Assembly (NCBI GenBank): GCA_016699125.1 | Contig: CP064961.1 | Location: 1 to 64,000 of the forward strand | DNA length: 64,000 nucleotides | Direction of reading: 5' to 3' | Source of the DNA: a bacterium | Lineage (GTDB): Bacteria > Babelota > Babeliae > Babelales > Vermiphilaceae | Part shown: positions 47,292-55,605 of the stretch, one piece after another | How positions within the stretch are numbered: the stretch's first letter is position 1 | Layout: every line of letters begins with the position of its first letter | Program-made: the position numbers and the translations under genes | Notes under the pieces: model-generated | Told to the model about the DNA's origin: nothing | Seen by the model: the letters and a program-made list of their open reading frames with translations, nothing else | Databases searched by the model: none

Positions 47292-47356
47292 GTATTGAAA
47301 CTTTTCTGTTTTGATTTGTAGTTTCATATTGAAAAAATTATATTTCAATAAAAAGA

Positions 47357-47384
47357 TTGCACTTAAAATATTTTCGCCTATAAT
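47357..47384 (+). promoter_or_regulatory. Promoter, copy 2 of a duplicated cassette
   Basis: TTGCAC (47357-47362) and TATAAT (47379-47384) with 16-bp spacer, same leader layout and GAAAGG SD before the ATG at 47468 as in copy 1. Confidence 0.65.
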
Positions 47385-47467
47385 ATTTTCAGTTTGTTTT
47401 GCAAAACTAGCTGTTTTTTAAATTTGTATATTGACTTTTATAGTATGTAAACCGGAAAGGTATCTGT

Positions 47468-47959
47468 ATGATAATGGTAATTCTTTTTTTGAGTATGTGT
47501 GGAATGATGAATCTTCAGGCAATGGAGCGTGACGCATCAGCAAATAACGCTATTGTACCATTTACTGGACCAAATGCTTCGAATTATACACGAGATGCAG
47601 CAGGTAGATTGGTTCTTAAGTATGCTGAAGCTCAGCAAGTGGATGCTGCACAGCAAGTAATTAAAGTGTCTGCTAATAAAAGGGTAGCTGATCCATTCTT
47701 GAGTCTCTATTTTGTAGGTGGTATGCATGCGAAATTGCAGCATGATATTTATTTGAATGATAAACGTAAGTCTGAAGAAGCTGAGCGCGCAGAAGAAAGA
47801 GAAGTAAGCCAATTGGCGGTTGTGCCGGCGATGGCGGATTATGATCTTATAAGTATTTCGAATGAAGCGGTTAACGGTTCTGACGTATCGAATAATCAAT
47901 CTATTGATTGGCTTGCTTTGTTTGGTTTTTATAAAGAACCACGCCTTGCTCAGTACTAA
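47468..47959 (+). CDS. Exported hypothetical protein, duplicated-cassette family B
   Basis: The 163-residue protein starts MIMVILFLSMCGMMNLQA-M-E, almost the same signal peptide as the previous gene. The mature part is shorter, Ala-rich and helical (AERAEEREVSQLAVV), with a PAMADYDLISISN segment in common. A Trp-rich end (DWLALFGFYKEP) is unique. No family recognised. Confidence 0.6.
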   Translation: MIMVILFLSMCGMMNLQAMERDASANNAIVPFTGPNASNYTRDAAGRLVLKYAEAQQVDAAQQVIKVSANKRVADPFLSLYFVGGMHAKLQHDIYLNDKRKSEEAERAEEREVSQLAVVPAMADYDLISISNEAVNGSDVSNNQSIDWLALFGFYKEPRLAQY

Positions 47960-48034
47960 TGAAGTGAAGTATGTTTAGTTATACATGGTAAGATACATGT
48001 GTCATGCTTAATTCGGCAACTTTGAATAGATTTT

Positions 48035-48081
48035 AAAAAAGGCGGCTAGTACGATACTTAAAACGTACCGGTCGCTTTTTT
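48035..48081. terminator. Bidirectional terminator between family B and sufS
   Basis: GCGGCTAGTACG (48042-48053) pairs with CGTACCGGTCGC (48064-48075), one mismatch and two G-U pairs. T6 follows on the + strand and A6 precedes (T6 on the minus strand). It serves both convergent genes; the sufS stop lies in the loop. Confidence 0.6.
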
Positions 48082-49275
48082 GTTACAGCTTTTTAAAACG
48101 TCAATCAATTTATCTATATCTTCCGGACTATTGTAAGCTGCGATACTTGCTCTCAGCCATGACGAAACACCAAGTTTTCGTGCGATCGGTTGTGCACAGT
48201 GCGTACCAGCTCGAACACAGATGCCAGCCATATCAAGAGCAGTTGCCACATCATGTGCGTGCATATTTTCAACCGTAAAACTGAGCATGTGTCCTTCTTT
48301 GTCCTGTGGGCCTACGATTTTTACGTGCCCAAGTTCTGCTATCTTCTGCAAAAGTAGCTCTGAAAGTTTCTGTTCATAGAGCATGGTTTGATTAAATGGG
48401 CATTGTATTGCAATATATTCTATCGCTGCTGCAAGGCCAATCGCCTCAACGATGGGCGGAGTGCCCGCTTCAAGTTTTTGTGGCATCGGTTGAAAGGTTG
48501 TTTTTTCATAAGTTACAGTCGCAACCATCGCGCCACCTTTAAAAAAAGGTTCAATGATCTCATGCCATTTTCGCGCAACGAATAATACACCGATTCCTGT
48601 TGGGCCAAACATCTTGTGACCTGAAAATGCCAAAAAATCGATATCTAACGCTTTGGTATCCAGTGGCATATGTCCTGCTGCTTGTGCAGCGTCAACAAGT
48701 ATTGCCGCGCCAACGTTTTTCGCCTGCTTGATAATTCTTTGTGCTGGGATCTGTCCTCGTAAAATATGACTTACTAGGGCAAAGGCTACCAGTTTTGTAT
48801 TTGGAGTTATTACTTTTTCAATTGCAGTTTCGTCAAGCAGTCCGTTTCGCAATGCAGGAATAAAGGCAAGCTCGGCTCCCGTTTTTTCTGCAACAAACTG
48901 CCAGGGAATCAGGTTTGCATGATGTTCAATTTCGGTAACTACGATCCGATCACCCTTTTTGAGTTGCTGTAATGCCCACGCATAAGCAATTGTGTTTATA
49001 GATGCGGTAGTGCCTTGTGTAAACACAATCTCGTCACGGTATGCATTAATAAAATCCGCAACCGTTTGGCGTGCCTGTTCATATGCTGCTGTAGCTTCCT
49101 CGGCAATCGTATAAACTCCGCGATGTACGTTTGAATTATATAAACGGTACACTGCGTTCATCGCATCAATGACAGCGTTCGGTTTTTGCGTGGTCGCTGC
49201 ATTGTCAAGATAGATTAACGGATGACCGTTAACTATTCGCTGGAAAATGGGAAAGTCTTTTTTTATGTTCTTCAT
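48058..49275 (-). CDS. sufS: SufS-type cysteine desulfurase
   Basis: About 405 residues from the ATG at 49275 (a TTG lies two codons upstream). This group II PLP enzyme takes sulfur from cysteine for Fe-S cluster assembly. Hallmarks are IYLDNAATTQKP at the N-terminus, SNVHRGVYTIAEEAT, the PLP Lys in DFLAFSGHKMFGPTGIG, and the catalytic Cys in VRAGTHCAQP near residue 360. No sufBCD or sufU lies in this window, so partners must be elsewhere. Length and motifs are normal. Confidence 0.94.
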   Translation of the reverse strand: MKNIKKDFPIFQRIVNGHPLIYLDNAATTQKPNAVIDAMNAVYRLYNSNVHRGVYTIAEEATAAYEQARQTVADFINAYRDEIVFTQGTTASINTIAYAWALQQLKKGDRIVVTEIEHHANLIPWQFVAEKTGAELAFIPALRNGLLDETAIEKVITPNTKLVAFALVSHILRGQIPAQRIIKQAKNVGAAILVDAAQAAGHMPLDTKALDIDFLAFSGHKMFGPTGIGVLFVARKWHEIIEPFFKGGAMVATVTYEKTTFQPMPQKLEAGTPPIVEAIGLAAAIEYIAIQCPFNQTMLYEQKLSELLLQKIAELGHVKIVGPQDKEGHMLSFTVENMHAHDVATALDMAGICVRAGTHCAQPIARKLGVSSWLRASIAAYNSPEDIDKLIDVLKSCNKKATGTF

Positions 49276-49436
49276 ATTCAAAAGGATACAACAACTGTCA
49301 GCTTGAATGCAATTTTTGTATTTTTTTTATAATCGATGTGCGTTGCAATGGTGTATTATTCTTCTATCATGTTTAAAATCTGTTTCCTGATCATTGTTTT
49401 TTGCTTTTTAATATTATGTGTTTTTTGTGGAGGGTT

Positions 49437-49547
49437 ATGCACGAAACCCTCCAACCCGCCCCGTGCAACCTGTGCAGGTTGATCGCTTCATTAACGCCGA
49501 ATATGCGACCTGACTACTTTGTATTCAGATTGCATGACGGCTGCTAA
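49437..49547 (+). CDS. Possible small protein in repeat copy 1
   Basis: A 36-codon frame (MHETLQPAPCNLCRL, ending FRLHDGC then TAA). The SD GGAGG lies 5-6 nt upstream but is the 5' arm of a hairpin, with the ATG in its loop, so initiation would be sensitive to folding. It has a CxxC pair (C10, C13) and a terminal Cys. Below usual annotation length. The frame is intact in all three copies. Expression is unproven, and two of the few substitutions between copies are amino-acid changing. Confidence 0.3.
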   Translation: MHETLQPAPCNLCRLIASLTPNMRPDYFVFRLHDGC

Positions 49548-49665
49548 GGTTGACTCATGCTTGATTTAAAAAAAGGTATGAAAGCAGATGAAGGTCGAGG
49601 TGTACATTTTATTTCCTGATCATTGTTTTTTGCTTTTTAATATTATGTGTTTTTTGTGGAGGGTT

Positions 49666-49776
49666 ATGCACGAAACCCTCCAGCCCACCCCGTGCAACCT
49701 GTGCAGGTTGATCGCTTCATTAACGCCGAATATGCGACCTGACTACTTCGTATTCAGATTGCATGACGGCTGCTAA
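49666..49776 (+). CDS. Possible small protein in repeat copy 2
   Basis: Same 36-codon frame as copy 1 with one Ala-to-Thr change near residue 8 (QPTPCNLCRL) and silent changes. Same hairpin around SD and ATG. Confidence 0.3.
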   Translation: MHETLQPTPCNLCRLIASLTPNMRPDYFVFRLHDGC

Positions 49777-49895
49777 GGTTGACTCATGCTTGATTTAAAA
49801 AAAGGTATGAAGTCTGATGAAGGTGGATGTCCGAATTTTATTTCATGATCACTGTTTTTTTTATTTTTAATATTATGTGTTTTTTGTGGAGGGTT

Positions 49896-50006
49896 ATGCA
49901 CGAAACCCTCCAGCCCACCCCGTGCAACCTGTGCAGGTTGACCGCTCCATTAACGCCGAATATGCGACCTGACTACTTTGTATTCAGATTGCATGACGGC
50001 TGCTAA
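49896..50006 (+). CDS. Possible small protein in repeat copy 3
   Basis: Same 36-codon frame with Ile-to-Thr and Ser-to-Pro changes (CRLTAPLTPN) relative to copy 2. The hairpin stem is unchanged. Confidence 0.3.
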   Translation: MHETLQPTPCNLCRLTAPLTPNMRPDYFVFRLHDGC

Positions 50007-50085
50007 AGTCACCCCTTTCTTGATTTAAAAAAAGTATGAAATCTTGCTTAAAATAAGGTATAAAATCTGATGAAGGTGGATGTTC

Positions 50086-50196
50086 GAAGGCGATGCAGCG
50101 AATGAAATGAGCGAGGTGCCGAGTTCACCTGCAATGAAGCCGGTCAACCTGCAAGGTTGTGCAGGCTGCGTGGAGGGTTGGGCACGCAACCCTCCG
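50086..50196 (-). repeat. Diverged inverted fourth copy of the 229-bp repeat core
   Basis: On the minus strand from 50196 the order GGAGGGTT-8 nt-AACCCTCC (arms 50172-50179 and 50188-50195), then CAACCTtgCAGGTTG, then TTCATT and GAA repeats the landmarks of the three forward copies. The loop of the first hairpin and the spacers have changed completely, while both stems are kept. The ATG and the 36-codon frame are lost. It directly abuts the 3' end of comF. Confidence 0.6.
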
Positions 50197-50207
50197 CTAT
50201 TTCTTTT

Positions 50208-50900
50208 TCAAATAGTACGTGCGCCAACGACCGCTTTGATTTCAATCGGGTTTAGTGTGTACAGTACTTTTGCAGCTTCGGTCAACGTTGAGCCGGTGGT
50301 CAAAAGGTCATCCACAAGCAGGAGGCGTTTTTTTTGATAGATCCTTGAAAATGCTGGTTTTGCAATGGTAAATGCATTTTTCAGGTTGGTTGCGCGTTCT
50401 GTTGCATCAAGTTCCAGCTGAAGTTGTGTTTTTCGTGTACGCACAAGCAGATGAACTACGGGAATCTGTAATGTTTTGCTCAAATAGTAAGCTATCTCTT
50501 CCGCCTGATTGTAGCCTCGGGCAGCACGTCTGGTCCAGTGCAATGGGATTGGAACAAGTGCATCAAACTGCATGCTGCTGATCGGTGTATACTGCTTTAT
50601 GATTTCTGCCAGCGCCAGGCTCATGGCAATGTCATGATACCGTTTTGCAAGAATCATGACCTGCAAAGGTCCTTCGTATGCACCCGCGGCATACACGGTT
50701 ATGTTTTTTGTTGCGGTCAGCTGATAGGTAATGGATACAACTGGTTTAATGGAACGGTGACAGCTGCTGCATAATGGATCGGTGGTTGATTGAATGTATC
50801 GCTTGCATCCTGCGCAGAGTGGTTCGAAAATGTAAAAAAGTATGTGATTATCGATAAACCGTATTGTTTCTTTGAAGCTAACGAGCCATGCGTGCATCAT
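50208..50900 (-). CDS. comF: ComF-family phosphoribosyltransferase-like protein
   Basis: The 230-residue protein starts with a CxxC...CxxC zinc-finger-like region (EPLCAGCKRY, LCSSCHRSI). A phosphoribosyltransferase-like domain follows (FDALVPIPLHWTRRAARGYNQAEEIA, RLLLVDDLLTTGSTLTEAA). This is the ComF/GntX layout tied to natural DNA uptake. It is the last gene of pheT-lspA-comF. In combination with type II secretion/pilus genes nearby it hints at competence machinery, an inference only. Confidence 0.88.
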   Translation of the reverse strand: MMHAWLVSFKETIRFIDNHILFYIFEPLCAGCKRYIQSTTDPLCSSCHRSIKPVVSITYQLTATKNITVYAAGAYEGPLQVMILAKRYHDIAMSLALAEIIKQYTPISSMQFDALVPIPLHWTRRAARGYNQAEEIAYYLSKTLQIPVVHLLVRTRKTQLQLELDATERATNLKNAFTIAKPAFSRIYQKKRLLLVDDLLTTGSTLTEAAKVLYTLNPIEIKAVVGARTI

Positions 50901-51363
50901 CTGTAGGTCCCATTAAAAACTGTAAGGCCGTGTACAGCAAGCCACTGACAATCATCACATCTGCGAGGTTGAATACGGGAAAGTCAAATGATGCAAGATT
51001 AAGTTCAATATAGTCGATGACGCCGCTGTATATGAGTCGATCAATAATATTGCTTGTCGATCCAAGCCACACAGCAGTCAGTCCTGTTCGAACGACCTGC
51101 GACTGGTGGGTGCGTGCAAGGTTAAAAATCAAAAGGGTCGTCATACCAAGCAGTCCTGTTAATATGAGTGGCGGCATCTGTTCAAACAGTCCCCATGAAA
51201 TGCCATGATTCAAGGCATAAGTATAACTCACAAAGGGCATCACTGAGATCGATGTTTGCTGTAGATATGCATACGCGTACAGTTTGAGTAGTCTATCGAC
51301 TATGTATAAAATGAGGCTTGCAATGGGGGATAAAAAGAGGACTGCCTGGTTTAAAAATCTCAT
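50878..51363 (-). CDS. lspA: Lipoprotein signal peptidase (signal peptidase II)
   Basis: About 161 residues from the ATG at 51363, which overlaps the pheT TGA as ATGA; the longer frame to 51390 is inside pheT. Four transmembrane helices and both catalytic Asp motifs are visible: STSNIIDRLIYSGVIDYIEL and FPVFNLADVMIVSG. It cuts prolipoproteins before the lipid-modified Cys, so lipoproteins must be made. Overlap with comF at its end indicates cotranscription. Confidence 0.9.
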   Translation of the reverse strand: MRFLNQAVLFLSPIASLILYIVDRLLKLYAYAYLQQTSISVMPFVSYTYALNHGISWGLFEQMPPLILTGLLGMTTLLIFNLARTHQSQVVRTGLTAVWLGSTSNIIDRLIYSGVIDYIELNLASFDFPVFNLADVMIVSGLLYTALQFLMGPTDDARMAR

Positions 51364-53669
51364 CTTACTGATGCCTTCCAGTTTTGACATACCATTATGC
51401 TGATGTGCGACATAAACGAGTCCATCTCATCCTTGGTATATGATTTTTCTTCAGGAGTAAAAAGCAATTCAAAGCTCACTGCGCGTTCATTGTGCCATTC
51501 ATCTTTTTCAAGAAAATTTTGTATAAAAACTTCCATAAAATATGGATATAAGTTTTGTATGAACTGCTGTGCGATCTGTGCCGATACAGTTTTTGGCAGC
51601 AAAAAGGTGATGTTACGAATAACCGGTTGGAGTTTTGCTGGTGTCCGAAACGGTTTGTCTGGTTCAATTGCTTTGAAAAAAGTATTAAGATCGACTTCGG
51701 CATAAAATGCCGGATGTGGCAATGCTCTGCCTAACAGTTTTGTAAATCGGTCATGTATCATTCCTGCGTATCCGATACGCTGAGTGCCTGCATACATTGC
51801 AGCACTTTTGTACGGCATGAGCCAGTGGAGACATTCTTCAGGGTCAAGCTGTTTCCAGTGTAGTTCTAGACCGTACAGATCTGTGATTGCTTTGACAATC
51901 GTTTTGCCTTCATAAAAATCGGTTGCCTCGTTTGTGATAATGAATCCTACCTTTTCATGTTCTTGAAGGTCTGTTGTCGTTTGATTATAGCTCCAGACTT
52001 TTGCAATCTCAAAAAATCGTGCATTCTGTTTGTGAATCTGATTTTCAACCACAGCTTTCAAAAGCGCGGGAAAAAGTGAGTCAGCTAAGTATCTGAAATT
52101 TTCTGATACCGGTAGTTTTACTTCAAGCTGTTGTTCGGCAGGCCATTCGATTATGCGATTAAACTCGCTGTCCAAAAATGCGTAACTGCAGAGTTCATGC
52201 ATCTGTTTTCCAAATGAAAGGAGCTGTTTTATCTGCCGTTTCATTCGTTCAAAACGGTTTATGCTTGCCATCGTTTTGAGTGATGGTGCAATCGGTGTAA
52301 TTGTATTATAGCCATACATCCGACCAATCTCTTCAAATAGATCTTCTTGAATGGTTATGTCTTTGACCGATCTGAACCATGGAACAGTTACATGATACTG
52401 TTCATTTTTAATGGTAACTTGAAAATCAAGTTTTGTGAGAATGGCTTCTATCTCTTTTGAGGTAATCTGGATACCCAATCGTTGTTGCACGGTTTTATGT
52501 GAAAAAGATAACACTTTTTCAGTATCCTTTTGCCCGGTTACGAATATCGAAATATCTTTGATATTATATAACTTTTCAGATTGTAAATAATAAAGGTATC
52601 TTCTTATCGCGTTAAGTGCACCGGTATAGGTTAGGCCTTTTTCAAAACGCATAGATGATTCTGTGCGTTTATTGTGTCTTGTAGCTGACGTGCGGATGGT
52701 TGTCGGGCAAAACTGAGCAGCTTCGATGAGTATGTTGCTGGTTGAACTTACGATGCTTGATTCCGCACCACCCATGATGCCAGCAAGCGATAAGGCTTGC
52801 TCCCCTGAGGTGATCGTTATGTCCTCTTGATTGGTGGTTATTGTTGTGCTGTCCAGCAGAAGCAGTTCTTTTTGCGTTCCTTGTTGTACAACGATAGTAT
52901 CTTTGAGTGTTTTTGTGTCAAAAGCATGCATCGGATGTCCAAGATCTGCCATCACCAGGTTTGTGCCATCAACGAGTGCATTGATTGGTCTGATGTCTAC
53001 TGCACACAGTTTTTTGATAGTTTCAATTGAGGATGGCCTGACAGGACAGTTTGCAAGGTATGCAGTGGCAAATGCTTTGCACTGTTCTGTTTTTATTTCG
53101 ATTGCAAAGGGAAGTGCTTCATTTTTTTTAATCGTATTTTGCTTGGTTTTGACTACAGTGTTTTGCGCTAAAAAAGCTTCTATCGGTTTGAGTGGTACAT
53201 CTAAAAGCGCTGCAATCTCACGCGCGAATCCTCGATGGCTCCACAAATCTGGTCGATGGGTGATTGAACTGTTGCTGATATGCAGGATATAATCATTGTC
53301 ATTCTTGAATTTTATTTTCATATAGTTTTGATCATTGTTGTGCATTGCAACTGAAGGAAGCACTCGATCTTTACTGCCACCAAGGTCTTCCATAGTTGCC
53401 CAGGTCCATCCGGTACCTTTTAAAACCAGAAGGTACCAAGCTTCAGTTTCAAGATCTGCTCGAGGTGGTAGCGCAAGTTTTGTATTTTCAAAAATCGCAC
53501 CCTGGTTTGTCCATTTAACCGCCATAAAAGGGTCAGAAGTAAGCTTGAGCTCTGTGCAAGCATCAACCTCGACAACTTTTGTATTGATCAATCTAATCAG
53601 GTCTGAAATATTGATCTGTTGTAATGAGGTTTCTATGTGTTCGAATATCCAAGAAAGCGAAAGTTTCAT
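51360..53669 (-). CDS. pheT: Phenylalanyl-tRNA synthetase beta subunit
   Basis: The 769-residue protein opens MKLSLSWIFEHIETSL, the PheT start, and has the B3/B4 domain (LVMADLGHPMHAFD), B5 (ITSKEIEAILTKLDFQVTI), the catalytic-like core (EIGRMYGYNTITP) and a C-terminal FDX-ACB anticodon-binding domain (QPVIRNITFLLPK). It forms the alpha2-beta2 enzyme with PheS, which is not in this window. The segment that usually holds the tRNA-binding EMAP domain (residues 40-150) reads differently from the textbook family here. Total length is slightly short. It is the first gene of the pheT-lspA-comF unit. Confidence 0.93.
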   Translation of the reverse strand: MKLSLSWIFEHIETSLQQINISDLIRLINTKVVEVDACTELKLTSDPFMAVKWTNQGAIFENTKLALPPRADLETEAWYLLVLKGTGWTWATMEDLGGSKDRVLPSVAMHNNDQNYMKIKFKNDNDYILHISNSSITHRPDLWSHRGFAREIAALLDVPLKPIEAFLAQNTVVKTKQNTIKKNEALPFAIEIKTEQCKAFATAYLANCPVRPSSIETIKKLCAVDIRPINALVDGTNLVMADLGHPMHAFDTKTLKDTIVVQQGTQKELLLLDSTTITTNQEDITITSGEQALSLAGIMGGAESSIVSSTSNILIEAAQFCPTTIRTSATRHNKRTESSMRFEKGLTYTGALNAIRRYLYYLQSEKLYNIKDISIFVTGQKDTEKVLSFSHKTVQQRLGIQITSKEIEAILTKLDFQVTIKNEQYHVTVPWFRSVKDITIQEDLFEEIGRMYGYNTITPIAPSLKTMASINRFERMKRQIKQLLSFGKQMHELCSYAFLDSEFNRIIEWPAEQQLEVKLPVSENFRYLADSLFPALLKAVVENQIHKQNARFFEIAKVWSYNQTTTDLQEHEKVGFIITNEATDFYEGKTIVKAITDLYGLELHWKQLDPEECLHWLMPYKSAAMYAGTQRIGYAGMIHDRFTKLLGRALPHPAFYAEVDLNTFFKAIEPDKPFRTPAKLQPVIRNITFLLPKTVSAQIAQQFIQNLYPYFMEVFIQNFLEKDEWHNERAVSFELLFTPEEKSYTKDEMDSFMSHISIMVCQNWKASVR

Positions 53670-53779
53670 ATTCTTCTTTTCGATAAAATCTGTAGCATAT
53701 TTATAATCCTATCATAACTGATGAATGGATCAATAAAGTTTTGAGTATTGTGAAGTCGAGGTGCTGGTACTTGAAAAAG

Positions 53780-54271
53780 TTACAAAGTTATTATGTCTAA
53801 AGAGTTTTTCACTATCGCGGAAAAAATAGCTTCTCGATGGGGATTAAGGTATAAAAACTTCAATACTGCCGCCTTGGCAGTTTTAATGTGGTTAGGCTGT
53901 CCAATTTTTACAAGGTATGACTCATAATACGAAACTTCATTTGGCCTGAGTTCAAAAAAGTCTTTATTTTCTTTAATTAAGGTCAATAATCTGTAAGGAT
54001 TTTGAAAAAAAATTTCAAAGGTTTGTTGGTTAAAATGATAGTTACTATCGAAAAAGTAACGTTGCGTCAGATAGAAGGCTTGGTCAGTAATGCGTCCTGA
54101 TAAATCAACTACTTTTGTGTACCAATCAACTGAGTAATCATTTGTGTTGTTTATAAACATGTGTTCATAGTGCAGATTCATTGATAGAGCTTGTAAATGA
54201 GTTATCAAAAATAGTAACAAAAATCCTATTTTTATTTTTTGCTTATGAGGTTGATGAAATGTTGCGGGCAT
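53780..54271 (-). CDS. Exported hypothetical protein
   Basis: About 163 residues from the ATG at 54271 (AAGGA upstream); the frame to 54304 is longer. The signal peptide is IGFLLLFLITHLQALS-M-N, again with Met after the small residue. The mature part is helical and rich in Tyr/Phe (YFFDSNYHFNQQTFEIFFQN). Not recognised. Alone in its unit. Confidence 0.55.
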   Translation of the reverse strand: MPATFHQPHKQKIKIGFLLLFLITHLQALSMNLHYEHMFINNTNDYSVDWYTKVVDLSGRITDQAFYLTQRYFFDSNYHFNQQTFEIFFQNPYRLLTLIKENKDFFELRPNEVSYYESYLVKIGQPNHIKTAKAAVLKFLYLNPHREAIFSAIVKNSLDIITL

Positions 54272-54345
54272 GTGACTTAAATCCTTTTCTTTGAAAATAA
54301 ACAATACTTGCGAATATAAAGGTAAAATAACGGTATATAACTTCG

Positions 54346-54379
54346 AAAAGGGAGAGAGATCAGGGCTTCTCTCCCTTTT
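54346..54379 (-). terminator. Strong intrinsic terminator of the 331-residue gene
   Basis: AAAAGGGAGAGA (54346-54357) and TCTCTCCCTTTT (54368-54379) pair perfectly over 12 bp with a 10-nt loop. Runs of T on both strands allow it to work in both directions. It lies 8 bp after the stop of the 331-residue gene. Confidence 0.7.
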
Positions 54380-54387
54380 CCTTGATT

Positions 54388-55383
54388 TTATTTCAAACAG
54401 CTTATATTTAAAAGATTTTGCATATTGTTTTTTAAACCATCAATCTGCTGATTAACGGTTGTCAGAGCGCTAACTGTTGTCTCTACTAGTTCATTCTGTC
54501 CAACTTCCGCCAAAAAGGTTGACTGATCAAGCGCAAGCCACTCATCTTGATGATTGAGAAAGGATAACCCCTCTTTTAGTATATTTACTTTTTTCAAGCT
54601 TACGTTTGTTGTTTCATTAATATCTGTTTTTGTTTTTTCGACCACTGCTTTTAATAAGGTTATGTTGTAGGCAGTGAGCGAAGCAATTGCTTGTTGGTGT
54701 GCGTTGTTAATAGCCTGTTTACTTTCAAGTATCTTTTTTTGTATTTCAATTTTAAAGTCATCCTCAGTCTTTAAGACTGATTCATTCAAAAATGTAATGG
54801 CTTTGGTTTTTGCATTATTTCCGGTTGAAAAACTAATTTTGTTTAGTTCTTTTAGTAAGGTAACTAACTGTTCGGCCTGATTGTAATAGATAAAATATTC
54901 GATGGCGTCGTTTACGCGAGAACCGTTTGCAATTAAGGAGTTTACAAAGCTACCTTTTTCCAGTTCATGCAGTACATTAACCCCTGTTCCTCGATATCTA
55001 TCCATCCAGTAGGTTGTCCGTGGTAAACTGGTTACCACGGTATTTATATTGTTTTCGTTCTTTACTTCTGCTTGTGTGTTTGAATTACAAGTTGTTTCAA
55101 TAATTTTCAACTGATTGTCAGTTGATAGTAAATCTTCTTCAGCTTTCTGTACGGGAGCTTTTTTATCATTACTTGTGCTGTCTGTACGGCTTTTTTCTCG
55201 GTTTTGCGTTAATTGCTGATTTGGCTTGCCTGATTTTCCTTTTTTGCTTTTTCTATTTTCGACAGTACTTAATCCTGGAATATTTGGTGGTTTTTGCCAT
55301 GCATTTTGTTGATCCATAGCTTCTATATATGTATGAACAAGTAGTAAAGAAAAAATATAAAGCGCTTGTGTTGACTGTCTCAT
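54388..55383 (-). CDS. Exported hypothetical protein, helical
   Basis: The 331-residue protein has a signal peptide (ALYIFSLLLVHTYIEA-M-D). A Lys/Ser/Asn-rich disordered linker spans residues ~30-120. A helical domain follows (NAIEYFIYYNQAEQLVTLLKEL, AINNAHQQAIASLTAYNITLL). No family recognised. A SurA-like gene pair starts divergently 220 bp away. Confidence 0.55.
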   Translation of the reverse strand: MRQSTQALYIFSLLLVHTYIEAMDQQNAWQKPPNIPGLSTVENRKSKKGKSGKPNQQLTQNREKSRTDSTSNDKKAPVQKAEEDLLSTDNQLKIIETTCNSNTQAEVKNENNINTVVTSLPRTTYWMDRYRGTGVNVLHELEKGSFVNSLIANGSRVNDAIEYFIYYNQAEQLVTLLKELNKISFSTGNNAKTKAITFLNESVLKTEDDFKIEIQKKILESKQAINNAHQQAIASLTAYNITLLKAVVEKTKTDINETTNVSLKKVNILKEGLSFLNHQDEWLALDQSTFLAEVGQNELVETTVSALTTVNQQIDGLKNNMQNLLNISCLK

Positions 55384-55605
55384 TGTAAACTCCTTTTAAA
55401 TGAGTATTTTTTACTTTGACAGATAGTCTAATGCAAAATAGTAAGAAAAAAAAGCTGCTGCATATCTTTAGTTTAAAAACATAGAAAGTTACTTTAATCC
55501 AGATCTTAATGTGCTTGATTGTAAAAAATAAATCATATGCTACTATTGCTATGAAAATGGTGAGTGGTGTGGATGGTAAAAATTGTAATATAAAGGATAA
55601 AAAAA

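Larger units (their letters stand above)
49383..50085 (+). repeat. Three tandem 229-bp repeats with a conserved 36-codon ORF and hairpin
   Basis: Copies begin at 49383, 49612 and 49841 (period 229 bp; the third is 1 bp offset internally). In each, the core from about 44 bp to 165 bp into the unit is conserved: only three base changes separate copies 1 and 2, and about three separate 2 and 3. The spacers differ more. The core is GC-richer than flanking DNA. Each core holds the hairpin GGAGGGTT-8 nt-AACCCTCC, whose loop contains an ATG, and the palindrome AACCTGTGCAGGTT. From the ATG, an open frame of 36 codons with the same stop exists in all three copies. The unit lies between sufS and comF. 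No transposase is near. Confidence 0.85.

Noticed and set aside
49394..49417. Promoter (TTGTTT/TATTAT) in each repeat copy
   Set aside because: The spacing is only 12 bp, too short for a sigma-70 promoter.
49383..50085. CRISPR array
   Set aside because: Repeats are 229 bp long, spacers are partly conserved and there are only three copies; no cas genes in the window.
49383..50196. Integron attC sites or tRNA-like elements
   Set aside because: No integrase, no R/L box pairs and no cloverleaf; only simple hairpins and a palindrome.
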